Shown: positions 45,551 to 55,637, counted from the stretch's first letter. The stretch: DNA of 64,000 bases from Sinisalibacter aestuarii (GCF_027923545.1 NZ_BROH01000001.1:757001-821000); one strand, 5' to 3'. Numbers and translations are program-made. Notes: generated by a model not told the origin, from the sequence alone.

Positions 45551-47518
45551 ATGGTTGAAAAAATGCTAGTCTTTCTTCGTGCCCTGATGCTCGCCGCGAG
45601 CCTCGGGTTTGGGCTTTCCGGTGCGCTTCAGGCGCAGGACGCGGGCAGCGTCGCCGCGCTGGAGCGGGGATTCGAGCTTATGCGCAAGGGCGACTGGGAT
45701 GGCGCGCTCGACGCCGCTGGCCCGCGCGGATCGGTTGCCAGCGACATCATCCAGTGGAACCGGCTGCGCGCCTCCAGGGGCAGTTTCGACGAGACGGTGG
45801 CGTTTCTGGCCCGCCGCCCCGACTGGCCGGGGCTCGCGCTTTTGCGCGAGCGGGCGGAAGAAACGATTCCCGCGGATGCGAGCCCGGCGCTGGTGCTCGA
45901 CTTCTTCATCGCCCAGAAGCCCGAGACCGGATCGGGCACGCTGCGCTTTGCCAAGGCGCTGTGGGATACCGGCGCGAAGCAGGAAGCGATGGCCGAAGCG
46001 ATCCGGGGCTGGACCTCGTTCTCGCTCAGCCGGGAGGAAGAAGACCAGTTCATGGTGGACTGGCCGCAAACGCTGGCCAGCCATCACTGGGCGCGGATGG
46101 ATATGCTGCTCTGGCGTGGTCTGACGAGCGAGGCCAAGCGCCAGCTCGCGCGGGTGGATGAGGGGCATAAGGCGCTTGCCAATGCCCGTATCGCCCTGCG
46201 TGAGCAGACCGATGGGGTGGATGCCGCGATCGGCAATGTGCCCGGCGCGCTGCAGGACGATCCCGGCCTGGCCTATGAGCGGTTTCTCTGGCGGGTGCTG
46301 AAGGGCCGCAACGACAGCGCCATCGAATTGCTGCTGGAGCGCTCCGGCTCGGCGGCCTCGCTCGGACAGCCCGCGCGCTGGGCGGGGCAGCGGCTCATGC
46401 TTGCCCGCTGGGCGATGCGCGAGGGCCAGGACCGCACCGCTTACCGGATCGCGGCCAACCACCAGCTTGGCGATGGCGAGGACCGCGCCGAGCTGGAATG
46501 GCTCGCAGGCTATGTCGCCCTGCGCAAGCTGGGCGATGCCGAGACGGCGCTGCGCCATTTCAGAGTGCATAAGTCTGGCGTGGAAAGCCCGATCAGCCTC
46601 GGGCGCGGCGGCTATTGGGAGGGCCGGGCGCTGGAAGCACTGGGCCGGGCGGAGGAGGCGCGTGGGGCCTATTCGGCGGCGGGCCAGCATCAGACGGCGT
46701 TTTACGGCCTGCTGGCTGCCGAGAAGGCGGGGCTGGCGATGCGCACCGATCTGACCGGGCCTGAGACCTATTCCGGCTACCGGGAGGCCGGCTTCTGGGG
46801 ATCGTCGGTGATGGAAGCGGGGCGGCTCTCGCTGGCGGCGGGCGAGCTTTATTATGCCCGCCGCTTCGTGGCCCACCTGATGGAAAGCCTCGACCGCACC
46901 GCCACCGGCCAGCTCATGCAATGGGCCGAGGATGCAGAGGCGCCCTACCTGCAGCTTTCGCTCGCCAAATATGCGCTGAGCTTTCACGGCACGCTTTACA
47001 ACCGGCCCTATTTTCCGACGCCCGATATCGGGCGGGGCAACCGCACCGTGCCGCGCGCACTGGAACTGGCGATTTCACGCCGCGAGAGTGAATTCAACCC
47101 GCGGGTGGTGTCGGGTGTCGGGGCGATGGGGCTGATGCAGCTCATGCCGGGCACGGCGGAAGACATGGCCAGGCGTGTGGGCGTGGCCTATGACAAAGGC
47201 AAGCTGACCGAGGGCATGGCTTACAATACCCGGCTCGGCTCGGAATACCTGGCCTATCTGATCGAACAATTCGGTCAGAACCCGGTGCTGATCGCGGTGG
47301 CCTATAATGCCGGGCCGACGCGGGCGCGGCGCTGGAGCGAGGCCAATGGCGATCCGCGCGCGGGCAATGTCGATATCGTCGACTGGATCGAGCATATCCC
47401 GTTCGACGAGACCCGCAACTATGTGATGCGGGTGACGGAGAGCCTGCCCAATTACCGCGCCCGGCTGACCGGCCAGACCGAAGCGATCCGCTTCACCGAT
47501 GAGCTCAAGCGGCGCTGA
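45551..47518 (+). CDS. Soluble-type lytic murein transglycosylase (Slt family)
   Basis: This 655-residue periplasmic enzyme has a signal peptide (residues 1-29, ending in GALQAQ), a long helical superhelix domain and a C-terminal SLT catalytic domain. The catalytic glutamate is in AISRRESEFNPRVVS near residue 513, followed by GAMGLMQLMPGTA and AYNAGPTRARRW. It should cut peptidoglycan glycan strands during growth or recycling. An in-frame ATG at 45563 is an alternative start. Confidence 0.95.
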   Translation: MVEKMLVFLRALMLAASLGFGLSGALQAQDAGSVAALERGFELMRKGDWDGALDAAGPRGSVASDIIQWNRLRASRGSFDETVAFLARRPDWPGLALLRERAEETIPADASPALVLDFFIAQKPETGSGTLRFAKALWDTGAKQEAMAEAIRGWTSFSLSREEEDQFMVDWPQTLASHHWARMDMLLWRGLTSEAKRQLARVDEGHKALANARIALREQTDGVDAAIGNVPGALQDDPGLAYERFLWRVLKGRNDSAIELLLERSGSAASLGQPARWAGQRLMLARWAMREGQDRTAYRIAANHQLGDGEDRAELEWLAGYVALRKLGDAETALRHFRVHKSGVESPISLGRGGYWEGRALEALGRAEEARGAYSAAGQHQTAFYGLLAAEKAGLAMRTDLTGPETYSGYREAGFWGSSVMEAGRLSLAAGELYYARRFVAHLMESLDRTATGQLMQWAEDAEAPYLQLSLAKYALSFHGTLYNRPYFPTPDIGRGNRTVPRALELAISRRESEFNPRVVSGVGAMGLMQLMPGTAEDMARRVGVAYDKGKLTEGMAYNTRLGSEYLAYLIEQFGQNPVLIAVAYNAGPTRARRWSEANGDPRAGNVDIVDWIEHIPFDETRNYVMRVTESLPNYRARLTGQTEAIRFTDELKRR

Positions 47519-47850
47519 GGGCGGGGCTTTGGGCTGAGAGGCGGGTGGGCGTGCGGCCTGCCTGAAGCGGGGCACTGGAATTCCGGAAAAGTAGCGCCCC
47601 GACGAAGGCGCAAAACCCTGTAATTTCAAAGGATCAGGCCGGATTTTGCGTCTGGGCTCCGCTCATTTCCAAACGCAGGTACAGGACGTCAGCCGTGCCG
47701 AGCCGCCTTTTCCGGGCAGGCCCGCGCTCAGGCGCGAGGCCGCCGCACCTCACGGCTCCGTCAGCAGCACCGGCCAGATGCCGCACATCCATTGAACCCT
47801 TCTCTCCGGCCCTTTAGGGTGCCCCCAACCCTTTTGCGACGGAGCCCCCC
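47519..47850. other. 332-base intergenic region, no gene recognised
   Basis: I see no supported ORF, tRNA or riboswitch. An imperfect GGGGC...GCCCC pairing near 47570-47603 could form a weak hairpin. The stretch should carry the promoter of the following TPR gene. Confidence 0.4.
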
Positions 47851-49554
47851 TTGCCGCCTATTCGCCTTCTCCGCACGCTCGGTCTCGCCCTCGCGCTGAC
47901 CGGCACCAGCCTTCCCGCCGCCGCCCAGGACGGGCTTGCCGGCGCCTATCTCGCGGCCCGCACGGCCGATATGAGCGGCGATTACCGCGCGGTGGTCGAA
48001 TACGGCACCCGGGCGCTGGCGCGCGATCCGGACAATCTCGGCCTGATGGAAGGGCTGATCATGGCCGAGATGGGGCTGGGCGAGATTGCCGCCGCCGTGC
48101 CCGTGGCACGCCGCCTCACCGGGCTGGAAGACCACAACCAGGTGGCCGGGCTGGTGCTGATCGCCGACGCGATGCAGCGCGAGGACTGGGCGGTCGTGGA
48201 AGAGATGCTCGATGCGGGCACCACCGTGGGCCTGTTTCTCGACCAGATGATCCGCGCCTGGACGGCGATCGGCGAGGGTCAGGTCAACCGTGCCATCGGC
48301 CTGTTCGACGATCTGGCGAAAGACGATGCGGTGGGCGACGCGGCGCTGTTCCAGAAGGCGCTGGCGCTGGCGCAGGTGGGCGATTACGAGGGCGCGGCGC
48401 GTATTCTCGGCGGCGAAGACAAGGTGCTGCAGCTCAACCGTGCCGGCGTGGTCGCCTATGCCCAGGTCCTGAGCCAGCTTGAACGCAACCCCGACGCGGT
48501 GGCGCTGCTCGACAGCGCCTTTCCCGACACCACCGACGAAGAGCTGCTGACCCTGCGCGACGAGCTGGCCGCCGGCAAGCCGATCCCGTTCAGCGCCGTC
48601 AGCGGCGCGCGCGGCGGCTTGGCGCAACTGTTCTACGAGGTCGGCCAGTCGCTGCTCGGCGATGCCGATCCGGGGCTGGTGCTGATCTATGCCCGTATCG
48701 CCCAGCATCTCGACCCCAACCATGTGGGCGCGGCTCTGGTGGCGGCGCAGGTCTTCGAGGAGATGGGCAATGACGAGCTGGCCGCCGAAGCCTATGCCCG
48801 CGTGCCGGAGACCGACCGGGGCTATCCGCAGGCGCAGCTTGGGCGGGCCACCGCGCTGCGGCGGATGGGCGAGATCGACGAAACGCTCGCCGTGCTGGAA
48901 GCGCTGGCGGCAAAACGGCCGGAACTGGCCGCCGTCCATGCCTCTATCGGCGACACGCTGCGCTTTGAGCAGAGGTTCGAAGAGGCCACGCCGCATTACG
49001 ACGCGGCCATCGCGCTCTATATCGAAGACCTGCCGGGGCAGTGGAGCGTGTATTTCGCCCGCGCCATCACGCTGGAGCGGCAGGGGCGCTGGGACGAGGC
49101 CGAGGCGGATTTTCGCCACGCGCTCGAACTGTTCCCCGACCAGCCTTCGGTGCTGAACTACCTCGGCTATTCCTATGTCGAGCAGCGCCGCAATCTCGAC
49201 GAAGCGCTGGGCATGATCCAGCGCGCCGTCGCCGCCCGGCCCTATGACGGCTATATCCGCGACAGCCTCGGCTGGGTCTATTACCGGCTCGGACGCTACG
49301 ACGAAGCAGTGGAGGAAATGGTGCGCGCGGTGGAGCTTCTGCCGCTCGACCCGGTGCTGAACGACCATCTGGGCGATACGTTCTGGGCCGTGGGCCGCAA
49401 GCGCGAGGCCGATTTCCAGTGGCGGCGGGCTTTGTCTTTCGTCACCGACGACACCAATCTCGAAGAGCTGAACCCCGACCGGATCCGGCGCAAGCTGGAG
49501 GTCGGGCTCGATGCCGTGCTCGAGGAAGAAGGCGGGGAGCCGCTCCGCAAATGA
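47851..49554 (+). CDS. Exported tetratricopeptide-repeat protein
   Basis: This 567-residue protein has a signal peptide (ending near AAAQDG, about residue 23) and about ten TPR-like helical repeats; the clearest are in the second half (for example FEEMGNDELAAEAYARVPE, YLGYSYVEQRRNLDEALGMI and LGWVYYRLGRYDEAVEEM). It is predicted to be a periplasmic scaffold. The start is TTG 47851, supported by the signal peptide and an upstream GGAG. Its TGA overlaps the ispE start. Confidence 0.88.
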   Translation: MPPIRLLRTLGLALALTGTSLPAAAQDGLAGAYLAARTADMSGDYRAVVEYGTRALARDPDNLGLMEGLIMAEMGLGEIAAAVPVARRLTGLEDHNQVAGLVLIADAMQREDWAVVEEMLDAGTTVGLFLDQMIRAWTAIGEGQVNRAIGLFDDLAKDDAVGDAALFQKALALAQVGDYEGAARILGGEDKVLQLNRAGVVAYAQVLSQLERNPDAVALLDSAFPDTTDEELLTLRDELAAGKPIPFSAVSGARGGLAQLFYEVGQSLLGDADPGLVLIYARIAQHLDPNHVGAALVAAQVFEEMGNDELAAEAYARVPETDRGYPQAQLGRATALRRMGEIDETLAVLEALAAKRPELAAVHASIGDTLRFEQRFEEATPHYDAAIALYIEDLPGQWSVYFARAITLERQGRWDEAEADFRHALELFPDQPSVLNYLGYSYVEQRRNLDEALGMIQRAVAARPYDGYIRDSLGWVYYRLGRYDEAVEEMVRAVELLPLDPVLNDHLGDTFWAVGRKREADFQWRRALSFVTDDTNLEELNPDRIRRKLEVGLDAVLEEEGGEPLRK

Positions 49555-50378
49555 TGTCGCGCACCTTTGCCCCTGCCAAGATCAACCTGTGCCTGCACGT
49601 TACCGGCCAGCGCCCGGATGGCTACCACCTGCTCGACAGCCTGGTGGTCTTCGCGGATATCGGCGACCGGGTGCGGGTGATGCCGGCCGATGCGATCTCG
49701 CTGGAGGTCACCGGGCCGATGGCCGGGGGCGTGCCCGCCGACGAGCGCAACCTGGTCTGGAAAGCCGCGCAGCTTTTCGACATCCCGGTGGCGATCACGC
49801 TCGACAAGCATCTGCCCACGGCGGCGGGGCTTGGCGGCGGCTCGTCCGATGCGGCGGCCACGCTCTTTGCCATGGCCGATCTCGCCGGCACCACCACGCT
49901 GCCCGAAGGTGCAACCGATCTCGGCGCGGATCTGCGCGTCTGCCTGGCGCGGCAGGCTTCGCGGATGCGCGGGATCGGTGACGACGTGACGCCGGTCGAG
50001 GGGATGCCGGAGCTTTATGCGGTGCTTGCCAATCCGGGTGTGGATGTCTCGACGCCCGAGGTTTATGCCGCGCTCGAAAACAAGACCAATACCGGCCTGC
50101 CCAAACGCATCCCGCGCTGGCGCGGCGCCTGGTCGGCGCTCGACTGGCTCTCGAAGCAGCGCAACGACCTTGAGGAACCGGCCCGCAGGATCGCCCCGGT
50201 GATCGGCGAGGTGCTCGATGCGCTTGCGGCGCTGCCCGGCGCACGGTTCGCACGGGTGTCCGGCTCGGGGGCGACCTGCTTTGCCCTGTTCGAAGAGCGC
50301 GCCGAGGCCGACATGGCCGCCGATGCGCTGGCGCAGGCCCATCCCGATTGGTGGGTGACCCCGGCAACATTGCGCTGA
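49551..50378 (+). CDS. ispE: 4-diphosphocytidyl-2-C-methyl-D-erythritol kinase
   Basis: This 275-residue GHMP kinase phosphorylates CDP-methylerythritol in the MEP isoprenoid pathway. The family motifs are APAKINLCLHVTGQRPDGYHLL at the start, the phosphate-binding PTAAGLGGGSSDAAA near residue 88, and the late RVSGSGATCFALF. Two tandem ATGs at 49551 and 49554 overlap the preceding stop. A hairpin at 50469 may terminate the transcript. Confidence 0.96.
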   Translation: MMSRTFAPAKINLCLHVTGQRPDGYHLLDSLVVFADIGDRVRVMPADAISLEVTGPMAGGVPADERNLVWKAAQLFDIPVAITLDKHLPTAAGLGGGSSDAAATLFAMADLAGTTTLPEGATDLGADLRVCLARQASRMRGIGDDVTPVEGMPELYAVLANPGVDVSTPEVYAALENKTNTGLPKRIPRWRGAWSALDWLSKQRNDLEEPARRIAPVIGEVLDALAALPGARFARVSGSGATCFALFEERAEADMAADALAQAHPDWWVTPATLR

Positions 50379-50468
50379 GCCGGGCTGCCTAGAGGCGCTT
50401 ACCCTTAACAGGATGTTACCACGACGGGTGCAGGCGCTGGTTTTCCGGTGTTTCGGCGGGGTTGCGAT

Positions 50469-50492
50469 ATCCAGTTATCCGGAGAACTGGAT
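50469..50492 (+). terminator. Possible terminator after ispE
   Basis: ATCCAGTT pairs with AACTGGAT (8 bp, loop ATCCGGAG), followed by TTCTTG. It lies 90 bases past ispE and 49 bases before the convergent oxidoreductase stop. Confidence 0.45.
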
Positions 50493-50540
50493 TTCTTGCG
50501 TGTCATTTTCAGCGCGTCGGCACGCCCCGGCCCGGCATGG

Positions 50541-51569
50541 TCAGAGATTGGCCTCAACCCGGAATGCCGCCGGGATCGCATCTTCGCCGTCCAGCACCAG
50601 ATCGGCCATCACCAGCCCCACTTTCGGAGCCATGCCGAAGCCGATCTTGAAGCCGCCATTGGCGATGTAATGCCCCGCGCGCCCGGGCCAGCGGCCCAGC
50701 ATCGGCGCGCGGGTTTTCGAGCGCGGGCGCAGCCCGGCCCAGCGGTCGATCACCGGTGCATCGGCCAGAGCCGGGCAGGCGGCGCGGGCAGCGGCGATCA
50801 CATCGTCAAGCTGCGCGTCGCAGCCGCTCGGGTCGTCATAGTCCCGCTCGGTGGTCGAGCCTATCGCGACGGTGCCATCGGCATGGGGCACGATATGCAC
50901 GCCGCCGGCGAAGAGCTGCGGCAGGTGGCGCGCGTCATGGGCCAGCGCCGCCGACTGGCCCTTCACCGGCACGCCGACACTCTTGCCGAAAATGCCCGAC
51001 AGCTCCACCAGCCCCGCCGCGCCGGTGGCCCAGACCACCCGGCCTTCGTCGGGCGCGTCACTGGCAATGACCCCGCCCCGCGCCTCGATGGCGGCTTTCA
51101 GTGCGGCCACCGCCCGGCATGGGGCGGCGCGGGCGGTGAGCGTGTCGTGGATCAATAATCCGGTTGGGCTGACCGGCGCCCAGTCGCCCGTCGCCTCGAC
51201 GATCTCCCAGACAAAGCGCCCCTGCCAAAGCTCCGCCGCCGTCTGCGCGCGCGCGCGGGCAAGGTCCAGCGCGCGATCGTCGGCAATCGGTTGCAGCCGG
51301 CCGGTGCGGGCATAGCCGGGATCGACGCCGCCGGTGGCCGCGACCTCGGCCCAGAATTCTTCGGCCATGGCCAGCGAGGCAAACTGGAAGGCCTTTTTCT
51401 CGTTCCACATTTCCGGCACATGCGGGGCCAGCGCGCCGACGAGCCCGCCAGAGGCGCCCGCCCCCGGCCCGGCGGGATCGACCACGCGCACCTTCGCCCC
51501 CTTGATCGCGCAGGCATAGGCCACCGCAAGCCCGAAAGCCCCCGCGCCGCGCACCGTCACGTCTACCAT
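50541..51569 (-). CDS. FAD-dependent oxidoreductase, MnmC1-like
   Basis: This 342-residue protein belongs to the DAO (D-amino-acid oxidase) fold. The FAD-binding motif VTVRGAGAFGLAVAYACA is at residues 4-21, and the late GGFKIGFGMAPKVGLVMADL near 305 closes the FAD site. It is divergent from mnmD; in gammaproteobacteria both activities form one MnmC protein, so a role in removing the carboxymethyl group from tRNA wobble uridine is a reasonable inference. A generic amino-acid oxidase such as a ThiO relative is the alternative. The start was set at ATG 51569. Confidence 0.82.
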   Translation of the reverse strand: MVDVTVRGAGAFGLAVAYACAIKGAKVRVVDPAGPGAGASGGLVGALAPHVPEMWNEKKAFQFASLAMAEEFWAEVAATGGVDPGYARTGRLQPIADDRALDLARARAQTAAELWQGRFVWEIVEATGDWAPVSPTGLLIHDTLTARAAPCRAVAALKAAIEARGGVIASDAPDEGRVVWATGAAGLVELSGIFGKSVGVPVKGQSAALAHDARHLPQLFAGGVHIVPHADGTVAIGSTTERDYDDPSGCDAQLDDVIAAARAACPALADAPVIDRWAGLRPRSKTRAPMLGRWPGRAGHYIANGGFKIGFGMAPKVGLVMADLVLDGEDAIPAAFRVEANL

Positions 51570-51627
51570 TGCCAAGCCCTCCGGCCTCGCGCATCCTCGC
51601 GCCGTTGTCCGGGTTTTAGGGGAAGTC

Positions 51628-52293
51628 ATGGGCGGGAGCCAGCATGCCGAAGTCGCATGGAACGAGCGGGGCACGCCCGTCTCGACCCGGTTCGACGATC
51701 CCTATTTCAGCCTCGACAACGGGCTGGCCGAAACGCGCCATACCTTCCTTGCGGGCAACGATCTGCCCGCCCGGTTCCGGCCCGGCTTCCGGGTGGCCGA
51801 GCTTGGCTTTGGCACCGGCCTCAACATGCTGGCCACCGCGCGCGCCGCCGAAACCGGCCCGATCCGCTATACCAGCTTTGAAGCCTTCCCGATGACGGCC
51901 GACGAGATCGCCCGTGCGCTGAGCGCCTTTCCCGAGGCCGAGGCGCTGGCCGGGCCGTTTCTCTCCGCCTGGGGCGCGGGCGAGACCCGCTTCACCCTTG
52001 GCCTGCTGGAGGTCGAGGTGGTGCTGGGCGATGCGCGCGCGACGCTGCCGGCCTGGCCGGGGCAGGCCGATGCCTGGTATCTCGACGGGTTTTCGCCGGC
52101 GAAGAACCCCGAGCTTTGGGGCGAAGATCTGATGCGCGCCGTTGCCGCCCACACCGCGCCGGGCGGCACCGCCGCCACCTATACCGCCGCCGGCTTCGTG
52201 CGCCGGGGGCTGGAAGCCGCGGGCTTTGCGGTGGAGCGCCGGCCCGGCTATGGCCGCAAACGGCATATGAGCGTGGCGAGACTGGTGGAATGA
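51628..52293 (+). CDS. mnmD: tRNA 5-methylaminomethyl-2-thiouridine methyltransferase MnmD
   Basis: This 221-residue SAM-dependent methyltransferase performs the last step of mnm5s2U34 synthesis. It shows the DUF752/MnmC2 pattern: WNERGTPVSTRFDDPYFS, GLAETRHTFL, the SAM motif VAELGFGTGLNMLATA near residue 57, and the catalytic region AWYLDGFSPAKNPELWG near 150. It is divergent from the MnmC1-like oxidoreductase, 58 bases away, so the two halves of MnmC are encoded separately here. Its TGA overlaps the transporter start. Confidence 0.94.
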   Translation: MGGSQHAEVAWNERGTPVSTRFDDPYFSLDNGLAETRHTFLAGNDLPARFRPGFRVAELGFGTGLNMLATARAAETGPIRYTSFEAFPMTADEIARALSAFPEAEALAGPFLSAWGAGETRFTLGLLEVEVVLGDARATLPAWPGQADAWYLDGFSPAKNPELWGEDLMRAVAAHTAPGGTAATYTAAGFVRRGLEAAGFAVERRPGYGRKRHMSVARLVE

Positions 52294-53162
52294 CCGAGAG
52301 CAATACCCGCCTCGGCATCGTGCTGATGATCGCGGCCACCTTCGTCTTTGCCATGCAGGACGGCATCTCGCGCCATCTTGCCGCCGAGTACAACGTGCTG
52401 ATGGTGGTGATGATCCGCTACTGGTTCTTCGCCGCCTTCGTGATGGCGGTGGCCGCGCGCAAGGCGGGCGGTATCCGCGCGGCGGCACGTACCTCTCAGC
52501 CGCTGCTGCAGATCGCACGCGGGCTGCTGCTCATCACCGAGATCTGCGCGACCGTGCTCGCCTTCGTGCTGCTCGGGCTGATCCCGACCCATGCGATCTT
52601 TGCCTCCTACCCGCTGATCATTGCCGCGCTCTCCGGCCCGGTGCTGGGCGAAAAGGTCGGCCCGCGCCGCTGGGCGGCGATCTTTGTCGGCTTCGTCGGC
52701 ATCCTGATCATTCTGCGCCCGGGCTTTGCGGTCTTCGCGCCCGAGGCGCTGGTGGCGTTGCTCGCAGCACTGCTCTGGGCCGCTTATGGGCTGATGACAC
52801 GCTACGCGGCCCGGCGCGACAGCGCGGCCACCTCGTTCTTCTGGACGGGCACGGTCGGCGCGGTCGGGATGACGGTGGTGGGCCTGTGGTTCTGGGAGCC
52901 GATGACCGCGCCGGACTGGGGCTGGATGGCTGCGCTCTGCGTGACCGGCGCGCTGGGGCACTGGCTGCTGATCAGGTGCTATGAGGTGGTCGAAGCCTCG
53001 ACGGTGCAGCCCTTCGCCTATTTCCAGCTCGTCTTCGTTACCCTGCTGGCAATCCCGGTTTTCGGTGAGGTGCTGGAACCCAACGTCGCCCTCGGCGCGG
53101 CCATCGTGATCGGCGCGGGCCTGTTCACCGCCTGGCGCGAGCGGCAGGTGCGGCAGGGCTAG
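52290..53162 (+). CDS. DMT family (EamA) transporter
   Basis: This 290-residue inner-membrane protein has ten predicted helices in two EamA halves (about residues 8-140 and 150-282), with FAMQDGISRHLA early and AIFVGFVGILIILRPG closing the first half. The family exports metabolites or takes up small molecules; the substrate is unknown. The start is ATG 52290, overlapping the mnmD stop by four bases, although the frame is open upstream. Confidence 0.9.
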   Translation: MTESNTRLGIVLMIAATFVFAMQDGISRHLAAEYNVLMVVMIRYWFFAAFVMAVAARKAGGIRAAARTSQPLLQIARGLLLITEICATVLAFVLLGLIPTHAIFASYPLIIAALSGPVLGEKVGPRRWAAIFVGFVGILIILRPGFAVFAPEALVALLAALLWAAYGLMTRYAARRDSAATSFFWTGTVGAVGMTVVGLWFWEPMTAPDWGWMAALCVTGALGHWLLIRCYEVVEASTVQPFAYFQLVFVTLLAIPVFGEVLEPNVALGAAIVIGAGLFTAWRERQVRQG

Positions 53163-53208
53163 CCGGGGTGCGGCGGCCGGAGCGCTGTCCGTGCCGCCAG
53201 CCGGTATA

Positions 53209-54858
53209 TCACATGTTGCCGTAATTCGGCCCGTCGCCGCCCTGCGGCACCGTCCAGGTGATGTTCTGCGACGGGTCCTTGATGTCGCAGGTCTTGCAGT
53301 GCACGCAGTTCTGGAAATTGATCTGGAACCGCGGCCCCTCGTCGCCCTCGACCACCTCGTAAACCCCGGCCGGGCAGTAGCGCTGCGCCGGTTCGTCATA
53401 TTCCGGCAGGTTGAGCCGGATCGGGATCTCCGGGTCTTTCAGCTGCAAATGGCAGGGCTGGCTTTCTTCGTGGTTCGTGGCCGAGAACGACACGTTGGTG
53501 AGCCGGTCGAAGCTGATCTTTCCATCCGGTTTCGGATAGTCGATCTTCGGGAAATCCTTTGCCTTGCCCGTGGCCGCCGCGTCGGATTTGCCGTGCTTCA
53601 TCGTACCAAAGACGGAGAAGCCAAGGAGCGAATTCGTCCACATGTCGAAGCCCGCCAGCATCAGGCCGAATTTATCGCCAAAGCGCGTGGTGAGCGGCTT
53701 GACGTTGCGCACCGGCTTGAGATCGCGCGCCACCGCGCCGGAGCGCAGTTCGGCCTCATAGGCCGTAAGCTCGTCAGCCTCGCGGCCCGCCGCGATCGCT
53801 TCCGCCGCGGCTTCGGCGGCGGCGATGCCCGAGAGCATCGCATTATGGTTGCCCTTGATCCGGGCGTAGTTCACCAGCCCGACGCTGTCGCCCAGAAGCG
53901 CGCCGCCGGGGAACACGGCTTTCGGCATCGACTGCCAGCCGCCCGCGCTCACCGCCCGTGCGCCGTAGCTCACGCGCTTGCCGCCTTCGAGCAGCGCCGC
54001 GACCTTCGGATGATGCTTCATCCGCTGGAATTCCATGTAGGGGTAGAGGTGCGGGTTTTCGTAGTTGAGGTGCACGATCAGCCCGAGGAAGAGCTGGTTG
54101 TTCTCGGCATGGTAGACGAAGCCGCCGCCATGGGCGTTCTTGCCAAGCGGCCAGCCCATCAGGTGGCTGACCTTGCCTTGCTCGTGCCGGGCCGGGTCGA
54201 TCTCCCAGATCTCCTTCATGCCGATGCCGAATTTCGGCAGATCGCGGCCCTTGCACAGCTCGAACTGGCTGGCGATGTGCTTGGCGAGCGAGCCGCGCAC
54301 GCCTTCGGCGATCAGCACGTATTTGCCGTGCAGCTCCATGCCGGGCTCATAGGCCGGGCCGGGGGTGCCATCGGCGTTCTTGCCGAATTCGCCGGCCACG
54401 ACGCCCTTGACCGAGCCGTCGTCTCGGTAGACCAGCTCCGAGCAGGCCATGCCGGGATAGATCTCGACGCCGAGCGCCTCGGCCTGTTCGGCCATCCAGC
54501 GGGTGAGCTGGCCCATCGAGACGATGTATTTGCCGTGGTTCGACATCAGCGGCGGCATCGGCCAGTTGGGAATGCGCCAGCCGCCCTTTTCGGTGAGCAT
54601 CAGAAACTCGTCATCGGTGACCTCGACGGTCACCGGCGCGCCCTTGTCCTTCCAGTCGGGGATCAGCGTGTCGAGCCCGACCGGGTCGAGCACGGCGCCG
54701 GACAGGATATGCGCGCCCACCTCGGAGCCCTTTTCGAGCAGGACAACATTGAGATCCGCGTTGATCTGCTTCAGCCGGATCGCAGCCGAAAGCCCCGCCG
54801 GACCTGCGCCGACGATGACAACGTCGACTTCCATCGCTTCCCGTTCGATCTCGGACAT
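53209..54858 (-). CDS. Electron transfer flavoprotein-ubiquinone oxidoreductase
   Basis: This 549-residue membrane-associated flavoprotein passes electrons from ETF to ubiquinone during fatty-acid and amino-acid breakdown. The N-terminal FAD motif is VVIVGAGPAGLSAAIRL (about residues 12-28). GWQSMPKAVFPGGALLGDSVGLVNYARIKG near 340 closes the FAD site, and the C-terminal [4Fe-4S] ligands are in RYCPAGVYE and FQNCVHCKTCDIKDP. The start is ATG 54858 after AGGAGGG. ETF subunit genes are not in the window. Confidence 0.97.
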   Translation of the reverse strand: MSEIEREAMEVDVVIVGAGPAGLSAAIRLKQINADLNVVLLEKGSEVGAHILSGAVLDPVGLDTLIPDWKDKGAPVTVEVTDDEFLMLTEKGGWRIPNWPMPPLMSNHGKYIVSMGQLTRWMAEQAEALGVEIYPGMACSELVYRDDGSVKGVVAGEFGKNADGTPGPAYEPGMELHGKYVLIAEGVRGSLAKHIASQFELCKGRDLPKFGIGMKEIWEIDPARHEQGKVSHLMGWPLGKNAHGGGFVYHAENNQLFLGLIVHLNYENPHLYPYMEFQRMKHHPKVAALLEGGKRVSYGARAVSAGGWQSMPKAVFPGGALLGDSVGLVNYARIKGNHNAMLSGIAAAEAAAEAIAAGREADELTAYEAELRSGAVARDLKPVRNVKPLTTRFGDKFGLMLAGFDMWTNSLLGFSVFGTMKHGKSDAAATGKAKDFPKIDYPKPDGKISFDRLTNVSFSATNHEESQPCHLQLKDPEIPIRLNLPEYDEPAQRYCPAGVYEVVEGDEGPRFQINFQNCVHCKTCDIKDPSQNITWTVPQGGDGPNYGNM

Positions 54859-55145
54859 CGCTACCCTCCTCATTGGCTCACCACTCGATAGCGGGCCGCC
54901 CGAGACGGGTCAATCGCTTGTCAGGATAACATTGCCGCAACGCGGCATTTCTGGCCGGTGCGAGGCGGAAACGGCGGTTTTCCCCTGTGCCCGGGCGAAA
55001 CAAGGGCATTGCAAACCCAGCGGTTTTGCTTTTCTTTCAGGGTGACCTTGCGCCCCTTCCGGGGCGCTCTTCACGACGAAGACGACCCAACGGGGCAAGC
55101 CGGGCCGGGCCCGCGCCGCCTCACGACGAGCAGGAATACCGCCAG

Positions 55146-55616
55146 ATGGAAAAGATATTGATTACCCGCGCGGGTCACACCGCGCTGAATGACGAGTTGA
55201 AAACCCTGAAGTCGGTGGAACGGCCTGCCGTGATCGCGGCCATTGCTGAAGCGCGCGAACATGGCGACTTGTCGGAGAATGCGGAGTATCATGCTGCCCG
55301 CGAGAAGCAGAGCTTCATCGAGGGAAGGGTGAAAGAGCTTGAAGGCATCCTCTCGCTTGCCGATGTGATCGACCCGGCGACGCTGTCTGGCGCGGTGAAA
55401 TTCGGTGCGACGGTGCGGCTCGTCGACGAGGATACCGATGAAGAGCGCAGCTATCAGATCGTGGGCGAACCGGAGGCCGATCTGGAAAAGGGCAAGCTCA
55501 ATATCAAATCGCCCCTTGCGCGTGCCCTGATCGGCAAGGATGTGGGCGACAGCGTGGAGGTGAAGACGCCGGGTGGCGAGAAGAGCTACGAGATCCTGGG
55601 GATTGATTTCGTCTGA
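55146..55616 (+). CDS. greA: Transcription elongation factor GreA
   Basis: This 156-residue factor rescues backtracked RNA polymerase. The N-terminal coiled coil includes [35 protein letters not shown] in outline, with the conserved acidic tip D and E residues in [11 protein letters not shown] near residue 40. The C-terminal FKBP-like domain ends in SYEILGIDF. The start is ATG 55146. The 287-base gap upstream contains a GCGCCCC/GGGGCGC hairpin at about 55047-55064 but no gene. Confidence 0.97.
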   Translation: MEKILITRAGHTALNDELKTLKSVERPAVIAAIAEAREHGDLSENAEYHAAREKQSFIEGRVKELEGILSLADVIDPATLSGAVKFGATVRLVDEDTDEERSYQIVGEPEADLEKGKLNIKSPLARALIGKDVGDSVEVKTPGGEKSYEILGIDFV

Positions 55617-55637
55617 TACCGCGGCACGGAGAGGCGC

